Shown here one piece after another: positions 8,481 to 15,637 of a stretch of DNA of 55,247 nt (positions are counted from its first letter, which is position 1; every line of letters starts with the position of its first letter). Under the pieces are notes generated by a model, which was not told the DNA's origin, searched no databases, and worked only from the letters and a program-made list of their open reading frames with translations. The stretch lies in NCBI RefSeq assembly GCF_000716715.1, contig NZ_JNYJ01000057.1, forward strand, positions 1-55,247, in the 5' to 3' direction. This stretch comes from Dactylosporangium aurantiacum (GTDB taxonomy: Bacteria; Actinomycetota; Actinomycetes; Mycobacteriales; Micromonosporaceae). Made by a program: the position numbers and the translations under genes.

Positions 8481-8548
8481 TGCAAGTCCACGGCGCATGG
8501 GAGCGTCTCCATGCAAGGACCTGCCTGTGGATCATTAAAATCTTGCAA
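8481..8548. promoter_or_regulatory. LacI/CebR-like operator cluster
   Basis: An imperfect palindrome lies at 8498-8511, TGGGAGCGTCTCCA. It matches the known actinobacterial CebR operator TGGGAGCGCTCCCA at 11 of 14 positions. It is embedded in a larger CATGG...CCATG symmetry (8496-8513). Flanking TGCAA half-sites at 8481, 8513 and 8544 are spaced 32 and 31 bases, about three helical turns, which would place bound dimers on one DNA face. Confidence 0.55.
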
Positions 8549-8555
8549 CGGGCCA

Positions 8556-8585
8556 TGGACTTCTTGTGGCGCGTGAGCCTAATCT
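8556..8585 (+). promoter_or_regulatory. Weak sigma-70-type promoter candidate
   Basis: TGGACT (8556-8561), 18 bases, TAATCT (8580-8585) lies just downstream of the operator cluster. Both elements are only fair matches. It would leave a leader of nearly 200 bases before the binding-protein gene. Confidence 0.3.
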
Positions 8586-8781
8586 CTTGCCTACGTCAGG
8601 CCGAAACCCTGACGCGACGACACGGAAACCGATCAGTAACGCGCCTGAAGCACGTGCATACCGGCAGCCGACGCCAGGCCGCGTACCTGTGCGGAGCGGT
8701 CCAGGTCGGACGCCCCACCTCTCCATCCGATCCCCGTCCAGGCAGGGCCCGGATGTCTCCACACCCCAACAAGGAGCGACG

Positions 8782-10152
8782 ATGAAGTACTCACGTACCA
8801 GGATGGCCGTCGCCATCGCCGGTGCGCTGGCGCTCACCAGCACGCTCGTCGCGTGCGGCAGCGACGAGGACCCGAAAGCCGACGCGAACGCCAAGGTCAC
8901 GCTCAACGTCGTGGGCCTGCTCCCGGGTTCCAAGCCCGAGGCGCAGCAGGCGCTCGCCGCCGAGGTCACGGACTTCCAGAAGGAAAACCCGAACATCACG
9001 GTCGTCACGAAGGACTACGAGTGGAAGGCCACGACGTTCGCGGCCGACCTCGCCGGCGGCACCCTGCCGACCGTGTTCGAGATCCCCTTCACCGACGCGA
9101 AGACGCTGATCGGCAACGGGCAGATCGCCGACATGCAGTCGAGCCTGAGCACGCTGTCGTACGCCTCGAACTTCAACAAGAACGTGCTCCAGTACGGCCA
9201 GGGCCCGGACGGGCACGTCTACGCGATCCCCGCCAAGAGCGTCTACGCGGTCGGCCTGCACTACAACCGTGACCTGTTCACCAAGGCCGGTCTCGACCCG
9301 AGCAAGCCGCCGACGACCTGGGACGAGGTCCGCGCCGCCGCCAAGGCCATCGCGGAGAAGACCGGCCAGGCCGGCTTCGCCCAGATGGCGAAGGACGGCA
9401 CCGGCGGCTGGCAGCTGACGGTCGACACCTACGCCCGCGGCGGCCGCCTCGAGGACGGCAAGAAGGCGACGCTCACCAACGACGCCACCAAGGCCTCGCT
9501 GCAGTTCCTCAAGGACCTGCGCTGGACCGACAACTCGATGGGCGCCAACTTCGACTACGACTGGACCGGCATCAACCAGGCGTTCGCCGCCGGCAAGGTC
9601 GGCATGTACACCTCGGGCCAGGACGTCTACACCAGCCTCGTGCAGACGAACAACATCGACCCGAAGACCTACGGCCTCACCATGATCCCGCTGTCCGGCG
9701 GTGACTCCGGCGTGCTCGGCGGCGGCACCATGGCCGCCGTGTCCAGCAAGGCCAGCGCCAACGAGAAGGCCGCCGCGATCAAGTGGATCGACTACCACTA
9801 CCTGCGCAAGTACACCAACGCGGAAGCCGCGAAGAAGGCCGCCGAGATCCAGATCGCGAGCAAGCAGCCGGTCGGCACCCCTGAGCTGCCGATCTTCACG
9901 CAGCAGCAGTACCAGCAGTACCAGGAGTGGATCAAGCCGCTGGTCAACGTGCCGCTGGACCAGATGACCACCTTCACCGGCAAGGTCTTCGAGGCCAAGG
10001 TCGTCAACGAGCCGCCGCTGGCCACGCAGGACGTCTACAAGTCGCTCGACACGGTCGTCCAGGCCGTCCTGACCGACAAGAACGCCAACATCGACCAGCT
10101 CCTCGCCGACGCCAACACGAAGGCGCAGCGCGCCATCGACGCGGCCGGCTGA
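8782..10152 (+). CDS. Sugar ABC transporter substrate-binding lipoprotein
   Basis: A 456-residue family-1 extracellular solute-binding protein. A lipoprotein signal peptide ends at the lipobox LVAC, with lipidated Cys25, followed by an Asp/Glu/Lys-rich spacer. The mature domain has features of the maltose/alpha-glucoside binding class, such as GLLPGSKPEAQQALAAEV, an ITVVTKDYEW strand, GLHYNRDLFTKAGLDPSKPP and PTTWDEV. It captures an oligosaccharide at the outer face of the membrane. The ATG has AAGGAG eight bases upstream. Two permease genes follow. The downstream glucosidase suggests an alpha-glucoside substrate, though the exact sugar is not visible. Confidence 0.93.
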   Translation: MKYSRTRMAVAIAGALALTSTLVACGSDEDPKADANAKVTLNVVGLLPGSKPEAQQALAAEVTDFQKENPNITVVTKDYEWKATTFAADLAGGTLPTVFEIPFTDAKTLIGNGQIADMQSSLSTLSYASNFNKNVLQYGQGPDGHVYAIPAKSVYAVGLHYNRDLFTKAGLDPSKPPTTWDEVRAAAKAIAEKTGQAGFAQMAKDGTGGWQLTVDTYARGGRLEDGKKATLTNDATKASLQFLKDLRWTDNSMGANFDYDWTGINQAFAAGKVGMYTSGQDVYTSLVQTNNIDPKTYGLTMIPLSGGDSGVLGGGTMAAVSSKASANEKAAAIKWIDYHYLRKYTNAEAAKKAAEIQIASKQPVGTPELPIFTQQQYQQYQEWIKPLVNVPLDQMTTFTGKVFEAKVVNEPPLATQDVYKSLDTVVQAVLTDKNANIDQLLADANTKAQRAIDAAG

Positions 10153-10254
10153 CCCTCACCGCACATCGACAAACCCGCAAAGGTGTGGGCCGTGGGTACG
10201 CCGACGGCCCACACCGGGGCTCTGCCCCCGAACCAGGACGAGGAGTGAGGTGTC

Positions 10255-11250
10255 GTGAGTTCTTCCGGCGCCCTGCGGCACACCGGCGGCGCCGCCGCCA
10301 CCGGGGGCAACCACACGCCGGGGACGGGCGGCCCCCGGGGCGGGCGGGCCCGCCGCCGCGACGTGGTCACGTGGGTCCAGCGCGGCGGGCTGAGCTCGGT
10401 GGTGTTCGCGCTGCCGCTGCTGCTGATCTTCGGGATCTTCTCGTGGTGGCCGATCGTGCGGTCGATCGTCATGAGCTTCCAGAAGACCAACCTGGTCGGC
10501 GACCCGACGTGGGTCGGCTGGCGCAACTTCGAGTACGTGCTCACCGACCCCGACCTGCCGAACGCGATCCTGAACACCCTGTACTTCGCGCTGCTCGCCC
10601 TGGTGTTCGGCTACCCGATCCCGCTGGTGACGGCGGTGCTCATGAGCTCGGTCCGCAAGCGCAAGGGCCTCTACTCCGTGCTCGCCTACCTCCCCGTCGT
10701 GGTGCCGCCGGTCGTGGCGGTCCTGCTGTGGAAGTTCTTCTACGACGGCGCCGCGGACGGCGTGTTCAATACGATCCTCGGCTACGTCGGGCTCGGCCCG
10801 TACGCCTGGCTGTCCAGCCCGTCGCTCGCGATGCCGTCGCTGGTGGTCGAGGCGACCTGGGCCGCGGCCGGCGGGACCGTCATCATCTACCTGGCCGCGC
10901 TGCTCAGCGTCCCGGACGAGCTGTACGACGCCGCCGAGGTCGACGGCGCCGGCATCTGGCGCAGGGTCTGGCACGTGAGCATGCCGCAGCTGCGCGGGGT
11001 CCTGCTCATCACGTTCATCCTGCAGATCATCGGTACCGTCCAGGTGTTCCTGGAGCCCTACCTGTTCACCGGCGGCGGCCCGGCCGGCGCCACCCAGACG
11101 ATCCTGCTCATGATCTACGACTACGCGTTCGGCCGGTCGCTGGGCGGGAACTACGGTGCCGCCACGGCGCTGTCGGTCATGCTCGCCGTGTTCCTGGCGG
11201 TCCTGTCGCTGCTGTACTTCAAGCTCACGTCCGGCTGGAGCAAGTCATGA
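10255..11250 (+). CDS. Sugar ABC transporter permease 1 (MalF type)
   Basis: A 331-residue inner-membrane permease with about six transmembrane helices after a charged, Gly-rich N-terminal tail of about 40 residues. The cytoplasmic EAA loop, AAEVDGAGIWRRVWHVSMP, is at about residues 224-242 and would contact the ATPase. The GTG start at 10255 follows AGGAG by seven bases, about 100 bases after the binding-protein gene; that gap contains no clear terminator. Its last four bases overlap the second permease. No ATPase gene lies nearby, so a shared MsiK-like subunit encoded elsewhere is expected. Confidence 0.92.
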   Translation: MSSSGALRHTGGAAATGGNHTPGTGGPRGGRARRRDVVTWVQRGGLSSVVFALPLLLIFGIFSWWPIVRSIVMSFQKTNLVGDPTWVGWRNFEYVLTDPDLPNAILNTLYFALLALVFGYPIPLVTAVLMSSVRKRKGLYSVLAYLPVVVPPVVAVLLWKFFYDGAADGVFNTILGYVGLGPYAWLSSPSLAMPSLVVEATWAAAGGTVIIYLAALLSVPDELYDAAEVDGAGIWRRVWHVSMPQLRGVLLITFILQIIGTVQVFLEPYLFTGGGPAGATQTILLMIYDYAFGRSLGGNYGAATALSVMLAVFLAVLSLLYFKLTSGWSKS

Positions 11251-12308
11251 CGGGCCGGCACATCCCGGAAGGGCAGAGGACCACGATGACCGTCACCAAT
11301 CCCACCGGGCAGCGGCCGGACGCCGGTCCCGCCGCGGACGCGCGGCGGCGGGCGCCCGTGGCCGCGACCCCGGCCGGTCCGGTCCGGGGTGCGCGCACGG
11401 TCCGCAAGCGCAAGGCCTCCCAGTTCGAGAACAGCAGCCGCGGCTACATCTCCGCGCAGGACTGGCGCAACCCGCGGGTCAAGGCCACCGTCAAGGCGCT
11501 GCACGGCATCCTGCTGGCGCTGCTCCTGGTGGTCGGCGTCGGGCCGATGCTGCTGCTCGCGAAGTACGCGATCACCCCCACCCAGGACATCATCCGCTCG
11601 CCGCTGGCGATCTTCCCGCACGGCGTGCGCTGGGAGAACCTCTCCGAGGCGTGGAACGACGTCAAGGTCAGCCGGTACTTCCTGAACACCATCTGGCTCG
11701 CGATCGGCTCCTGGTTCGTGCAAATGGTCGTCGCCACCACGGGCGGCTACGTGCTGTCCGTGCTGCGGCCCGCCTGGGGCAAGATCGTCAACGGCCTGGT
11801 GATCGCGACCCTGTTCGTGCCGAGCGTCGTGCTCCTCGTGCCGCTGTACCTCACCATCCTCAACCCGCCGCTCATCGGTACGTCGCTGATCAACAACTTC
11901 TTCGCGGTCTGGCTGCCGGCCGGTGCGAGCGCGTTCAACGTCGTGCTCATGACCCGGTTCTTCGACGGCCTGCCGCGCGAGGTGTTCGAGGCGGCCAAGG
12001 TCGACGGCGCCAGCGCGTTCCGGCTGTTCTGGTCCGTCGTGCTGCCGATGTCCAAGCCCATCCTCGGTGTCGTGTCGGTGTTCGCCACCGTCGCCAGCTG
12101 GAAGGACTTCCTCTGGCCGATGCTGGTGCTCAAGGACCCGGCACAACAGCCGCTGTCGGTCCGCCTCCCGGCCATCGCGTCCCAGACCGACCTCGGCGTG
12201 TTCCTCGCCGCCCTCGCGATCTCGACGCTCATCCCGGTCGTGTTCTTCATCGCCTTCCAGCGCCTGTTCCTGTCCGGTGCAGGATTGGGAGGAGCCGTGA
12301 AGGGCTGA
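11247..12308 (+). CDS. Sugar ABC transporter permease 2 (MalG type)
   Basis: A 353-residue partner permease. A long hydrophilic N-terminal extension (about 80 residues) precedes six membrane helices. The EAA loop EAAKVDGASAFRLFWSVVLP is at about 248-267. ATG 11247 overlaps the upstream stop (ATGA), implying coupling. ATG 11286 in frame, behind a GGAAGGGCAGAGGA stretch, is an alternative that would trim 13 residues. It forms the membrane channel with permease 1 and belongs to the carbohydrate-uptake type 1 family. The glucosidase gene starts about 100 bases downstream and is probably in the same unit. Confidence 0.92.
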   Translation: MTGRHIPEGQRTTMTVTNPTGQRPDAGPAADARRRAPVAATPAGPVRGARTVRKRKASQFENSSRGYISAQDWRNPRVKATVKALHGILLALLLVVGVGPMLLLAKYAITPTQDIIRSPLAIFPHGVRWENLSEAWNDVKVSRYFLNTIWLAIGSWFVQMVVATTGGYVLSVLRPAWGKIVNGLVIATLFVPSVVLLVPLYLTILNPPLIGTSLINNFFAVWLPAGASAFNVVLMTRFFDGLPREVFEAAKVDGASAFRLFWSVVLPMSKPILGVVSVFATVASWKDFLWPMLVLKDPAQQPLSVRLPAIASQTDLGVFLAALAISTLIPVVFFIAFQRLFLSGAGLGGAVKG

Positions 12309-12406
12309 GCGCACGACCCTCCGGCAGCACCAGCGTCACCCACAGCCAACGCCCCCGACAGGCTTGTCGTGTGTAGGCAAACCGAGTGTGAGAAAGCAGG
12401 TTCCAC

Positions 12407-13999
12407 GTGGCCGACCAACACCACCAGGCTTGGTGGCGCAGCGCCGCTATCTACCAGATCTATTTGCGCAGCTTCGCCGACGGCAACGGCGACGGCGTCG
12501 GCGACCTGGCGGGCCTGCGTTCCAGACTGCCGTACCTGGCGAAGCTCGGCATCGACGCGATCTGGATCGTGCCGTGGTACCCGTCCCCGCTCGCCGACGG
12601 CGGCTACGACGTCGCCGACTTCCGCGCCATCGACCCGATCTTCGGCACCCTCGCGGAGGCCGAGAAGCTGATCGAGGAGGCGCACGCCGCCGGCATCCGG
12701 GTCATCTGCGACATCGTGCCCAACCACTGCTCCTACCAGCACGCCTGGTTCCAGAAGGCGCTCGCCTCGGCGCCCGGCTCACCCGAGCGCGACCTCTTCT
12801 GGTTCCGCAAGGGCCGCGGCCCCGACGGCGAGCAGCCGCCGACCGACCTGCAGTCCATCTTCGGCGGCTCCGCCTGGACCCGGGTCCCCGACGGCGAGTG
12901 GTACCTGCACCTGTTCGCCTCCGAACAACCCGACTTCAACTGGGACCACCCGGCCGTGCGCGACGAGTTCGAGGACATCGTGCGCTTCTGGCTCGACCGG
13001 GGCATCGACGGCATCCGCATCGACTCCGCCGCCGTCCTCATCAAGGACCCGCTCGTCAGCGACGTCTACGAGGACAACGAGGGCATCCACGAGATCTACC
13101 AGAGCTGGCGGCGCATCTCCGACACGTACACCCCGCCGCGCGCCCTCATCGGCGAGCTGTGGCTGCCCGACCACGAGGCGTTCGCCCGCTACCTGGAGCC
13201 CAACGAGCTGCACACGGCCTTCAACTTCGCGTTCCTCAACGCGCCGTGGGAGGCCGCCAAGCTCCGGTACGAGATCGACATGACCCTCGAGGTCCACGCG
13301 CCGGTCGCCGCCCCGGCCACCTGGGTCCTGAGCAACCACGACGTCACCCGCGAGGTGACCCGCTTCGGTCGCGAGGTGACCAACTTCGCGTTCGCCGAGA
13401 AGCGCCGCGACGTCCCCTCCGACCTCCAGCTCGGCGCCCGCCGCGCCCGCGCCGCCGCGCTGCTCATCATGTCCCTGCCCGGCGCGGTGTACCTGTACCA
13501 GGGCGAGGAGCTGGGTCTCGAGGAGGTCGAGGACCTCGACGACGCCCTCCGCGAGGACCCGATGTTCCACCGCTCCGGCGGCGTCAACCCCGGCCGCGAC
13601 GGCTGCCGCGTGCCGCTGCCCTGGTCCGGCACCGAGGCCCCGTTCGGCTTCAGCCCCGCGGACGCGGCCGGCGCCCCCTGGCTGCCGCAGCCGACCGCCT
13701 GGGCCGGCAAGACCGTCGAGGCGCAGGAGGGCGACCCGGGCTCCTTCCTCGAGCTGTACCGCCGGGCCCTGCGCATCCGCCGCGCCGAACCCTCGCTCGG
13801 CGACGGCCCGATGCGCTGGCTCGACTCGGCCCCGGAGGTCCTGGCCTTCGCCCGCGACGACACCTTCGCCAACGTCACCAACCTCGGCTCGGATCCGGCA
13901 GTCCTGCCGCCGCACCGCGAGGTGCTCATCAGCAGTGTGCCGCTCAACGCCGACGGCACCCTCCCGTCGGACGCCTCGGCCTGGCTGCGGCTGTCCTGA
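12407..13999 (+). CDS. GH13 alpha-glucosidase
   Basis: A 530-residue cytoplasmic glycoside hydrolase of the oligo-1,6-glucosidase/alpha-glucosidase branch of GH13. The four conserved regions are visible: DIVPNH (about 104-109), GIRIDSA with nucleophile D206, LIGELW with acid/base E250, and LSNHDV with D312. No signal peptide is present, so it should hydrolyse alpha-glucosides imported by the transporter encoded just upstream. The GTG start has AGCAGG 10 bases before it. The stop codon lies inside a short tandem repeat (13993-14100). Confidence 0.9.
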   Translation: MADQHHQAWWRSAAIYQIYLRSFADGNGDGVGDLAGLRSRLPYLAKLGIDAIWIVPWYPSPLADGGYDVADFRAIDPIFGTLAEAEKLIEEAHAAGIRVICDIVPNHCSYQHAWFQKALASAPGSPERDLFWFRKGRGPDGEQPPTDLQSIFGGSAWTRVPDGEWYLHLFASEQPDFNWDHPAVRDEFEDIVRFWLDRGIDGIRIDSAAVLIKDPLVSDVYEDNEGIHEIYQSWRRISDTYTPPRALIGELWLPDHEAFARYLEPNELHTAFNFAFLNAPWEAAKLRYEIDMTLEVHAPVAAPATWVLSNHDVTREVTRFGREVTNFAFAEKRRDVPSDLQLGARRARAAALLIMSLPGAVYLYQGEELGLEEVEDLDDALREDPMFHRSGGVNPGRDGCRVPLPWSGTEAPFGFSPADAAGAPWLPQPTAWAGKTVEAQEGDPGSFLELYRRALRIRRAEPSLGDGPMRWLDSAPEVLAFARDDTFANVTNLGSDPAVLPPHREVLISSVPLNADGTLPSDASAWLRLS

Positions 14000-14100
14000 T
14001 CCACCGCGGACGCCGCGGCCCCGGCCACGGTTCGTCCTGATCCACCGCGGACGCCGCGGCCCCGGCCGCTGTCGTCCTGTCCCACCGCAGACGGCGCCCG
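13993..14100. repeat. Three-copy tandem repeat anchored on the glucosidase stop codon
   Basis: Copies begin at 13993, 14034 and 14074. The first two share 34 identical bases and the third has diverged. The unit starts GTCCTGATCC, so copy 1 contains the gene's last codons and TGA. Each good copy holds CCGCGG-ACG-CCGCGG, a small hairpin. It may have arisen by slippage and may act as a terminator. Confidence 0.85.
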
Positions 14101-14398
14101 GAACCTGGCGCTGGGTCCGGCCGCCACCGGGCCCAGCGCCAGCCGGCCCGCCGCGCACAGTCGCCGGGCGGTCGCACAAGTTGGCGGGTGCGACCGCCCG
14201 GTCTCCACGTCCGGGCCATTCCAGGCGCCGCGCTTCCCTCCCGCGTCACGCTTTCTCCCGCGTCGTGGTCGAGCCTCGCGGGCCGGGACGACGCCCGCGA
14301 CGCGCGAGGTCAGGGCCGTGCGCCAGGTGGCGGTGCGCACCTGGCGGTGCGCCGTGCAGGCAGCGGCGGTGGCCGATGTGAACGGTCGATTTCCCATA
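14101..14398. other. Intergenic GC-rich stretch with no recognised gene
   Basis: About 300 bases without a reading frame that has both a ribosome site and family-like features. It contains short inverted repeats, for example GGGCGGTCGCA...TGCGACCGCCC near 14165-14197, but no T run. Its right end leads into a CATACT candidate -10 (14395-14400) abutting the first palindrome. Confidence 0.45.
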
Positions 14399-14441
14399 CT
14401 TAACTGTTAAGGGCGGCCGGGGGTCGAGCGTTAACTGTTAA
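14399..14441. promoter_or_regulatory. Paired TTAACTGTTAA palindromes (operator candidate)
   Basis: Two perfect copies of the 11-base palindrome TTAACTGTTAA occupy 14400-14410 and 14431-14441. They are 31 bases apart, about three helical turns. They are AT-rich islands in GC-rich DNA, and the first overlaps a CATACT -10-like sequence. The layout suggests a dimeric repressor acting on a rightward promoter. The cognate protein is not known. Confidence 0.6.
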
Positions 14442-14467
14442 GCCGCGGGGAGATCTTCCGGTGGTTC

Positions 14468-14633
14468 GTGCGCCGCCATAACGTCATTGCCAAGGAAAAC
14501 GACTTCCTTGTGGAGGCGGCACATGCGTTCCACCCTTACCGTCGCGGCGACATCCCAGCCGTTCAGATGGTGACGCCGGTTATGTCCGGGAACAGAGGCG
14601 GGGCGCTGGACACACCGGCGCCCCGTTGTTCCC
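14468..14633 (+). ncRNA. Candidate small structured transcript
   Basis: Two RNA structures frame this stretch. GTGC...CCGCC (14468-14477) can pair with GGCGGCAC (14515-14522), enclosing an inner hairpin CAAGGAA-AACGAC-TTCCTTG (14491-14510). At the end, GGGAACA and CGGGGCGC (14588-14606) pair with GCGCCCCG and TGTTCCC (14618-14633), a very stable terminator-like hairpin. A ribosome site is embedded in the first structure. No gene follows on this strand for about 1 kb, so it would be a self-contained short RNA. Confidence 0.35.
14523..14573 (+). CDS. Possible 16-residue peptide within the structured transcript
   Basis: ATG 14523 is preceded by a perfect GGAGG (14512-14516) at six bases. The frame ends at TGA 14571-14573 and encodes MRSTLTVAATSQPFRW. 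The ribosome site lies at the right arm of the upstream stem, so translation could be structure-dependent. It could be a leader peptide or simply chance. There is no homology evidence. Confidence 0.3.
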   Translation: MRSTLTVAATSQPFRW

Positions 14634-14664
14634 AACTGCCCAAGACCATCTGAGCAGCAGGAAC

Positions 14665-15549
14665 TCAGTCCCAGTCCCATCGGAACCCATAACGACCCGG
14701 GCCGTAGTCCAGCGCGATCGCGTGGACTGAATTGCCCACGTCGACCTCGTAAGGGGTCACCTGTTCGGTCTGGCCGTCCATCTGCTGGAACTGATTGACG
14801 GCCCGCGGTAGCGCGGCCGGGTCGAAACACACCTCGAGCACGTATTCACGCACCGGAAGCCTGAACTTGCGCTCATAGTTGGTCGCTGTCGGAAACGGCG
14901 GATAATTGTGCAGCGCATGTTCGGTGATGACCGTCTCGCCCTTGGCGAGCGGGCGGTCGAAGAGCAGCTCCGCGAGGAGAAACGCGCTTTCCACGTGCTC
15001 GACCACGCGGCCCAGGCGGCAGTTGCGGACCGCGGTGATCAGCGGGAGCGGGTGCTCCAGCTCGTCGAGGCGCACGATCACCACATACCGGTCGGGACCG
15101 TCGGCCTCGGCCCGTAACACCTGCCGGACGAGGAACGAGACCTCCTCGCGCTCCGGCCCGACGTTGACCCGGTCGTGCTGGCTGAGCCGGGTCAGCCGCT
15201 CGTCCCAGCGGGTGTCGACGCCCTGCGCCAGGTCGGTGATGAGGTCCTGCTCGGACCAGAACGCCCCCAGGCTCGGCGCCTCCTGGCTCTTGTGCAGGTG
15301 CCGGCCGCGCGGGCGCGGCGGGCCCACCAGGGCGGCCAGGGACCCCGGCTCGACCTCCAGGATCTTCTCGAGCTCGGCGAGCGCCGCCAGGGACTCACGC
15401 CGCTCCGGGCGGCTCCGCCCGGTCTGCCAGTAACTCAACGTGGCGAGACTCACCGAGAAACCCCCGGCGCGAAGCCGCTCCTGGATGCGTTCCAGTCCCA
15501 GGCCCCGTGCCTGGATGGCGTCACGTAGCGCGCCGGCGAAGTCGACCAT
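14665..15549 (-). CDS. Helix-turn-helix regulator with an unrecognised C-terminal domain
   Basis: A 294-residue protein. The N-terminal 80 residues look like an XRE-type HTH: LRDAIQARGLGLERIQERL, then SLATLSYWQTGRSRPER, with Trp and Gly-Arg-Ser as in recognition helices of this class. The remaining roughly 200 residues form a compact alpha/beta domain (REEVSFLVRQVLRAEADG, YVVIVRLDELEHP, FRLPVREYVLEVCFDP) that I do not recognise; it may sense a ligand or partner. ATG 15549 has GGGGGG before it; upstream in-frame starts lack ribosome sites. It diverges from the TreS-like gene, and the 88-base gap holds an inverted repeat. Confidence 0.75.
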   Translation of the reverse strand: MVDFAGALRDAIQARGLGLERIQERLRAGGFSVSLATLSYWQTGRSRPERRESLAALAELEKILEVEPGSLAALVGPPRPRGRHLHKSQEAPSLGAFWSEQDLITDLAQGVDTRWDERLTRLSQHDRVNVGPEREEVSFLVRQVLRAEADGPDRYVVIVRLDELEHPLPLITAVRNCRLGRVVEHVESAFLLAELLFDRPLAKGETVITEHALHNYPPFPTATNYERKFRLPVREYVLEVCFDPAALPRAVNQFQQMDGQTEQVTPYEVDVGNSVHAIALDYGPGRYGFRWDWD

Positions 15550-15589
15550 CAGCCCCCCGGGAGCCATCCTCGCGGTCGGGACGGGGCGC

Positions 15590-15609
15590 ACGCAAGCACG
15601 CGTTTGCGT
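15590..15609. promoter_or_regulatory. Inverted repeat in a divergent promoter region
   Basis: ACGCAA, eight bases, TTGCGT is a perfect inverted repeat placed between the divergent starts of the HTH regulator (15549) and the TreS-like gene (15638). It is the natural candidate for that regulator's operator. Confidence 0.4.
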
Positions 15610-15637
15610 CATTGCCGATTCGGTAACCCCGGAGCAC

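Larger units (their letters stand above)
8386..8780 (+). other. Long regulatory leader of the sugar transporter operon
   Basis: About 395 bases without a credible gene between the terminator and the binding-protein gene. Contents are the operator candidates at 8481-8548, a weak promoter candidate at 8556-8585, and a GC-rich leader ending in AAGGAG eight bases before the ATG at 8782. Reading frames that cross it lack a start with a ribosome site and are treated as chance. Confidence 0.6.

Noticed and set aside
8609..8635. CTGA-N15-ACCGATCA, resembling a flagellar promoter, before the sugar-binding protein gene
   Set aside because: The -35 element is imperfect and the spacer is 15 rather than the 16 bases seen elsewhere. 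The downstream genes are sugar transport genes with LacI-type operators, so chance resemblance is more likely.
14000..14664. Possible tRNA or other known RNA gene in the longest non-coding gap
   Set aside because: I looked for cloverleaf arms and a CCA-proximal stem and found none. The stems present fit hairpins and terminators rather than a tRNA.
14438..14830. A 130-codon - strand frame covering the structured RNA candidate
   Set aside because: It overlaps the 3' end of the HTH gene in another frame, shows no ribosome site or family features, and has an Arg/Gly-rich composition typical of shadows.
15613..15620. GCCGATTC upstream of the TreS-like gene as a FliA-type -10
   Set aside because: No CTCA-like -35 element lies 15-17 bases upstream, and the gene has no evident motility link.
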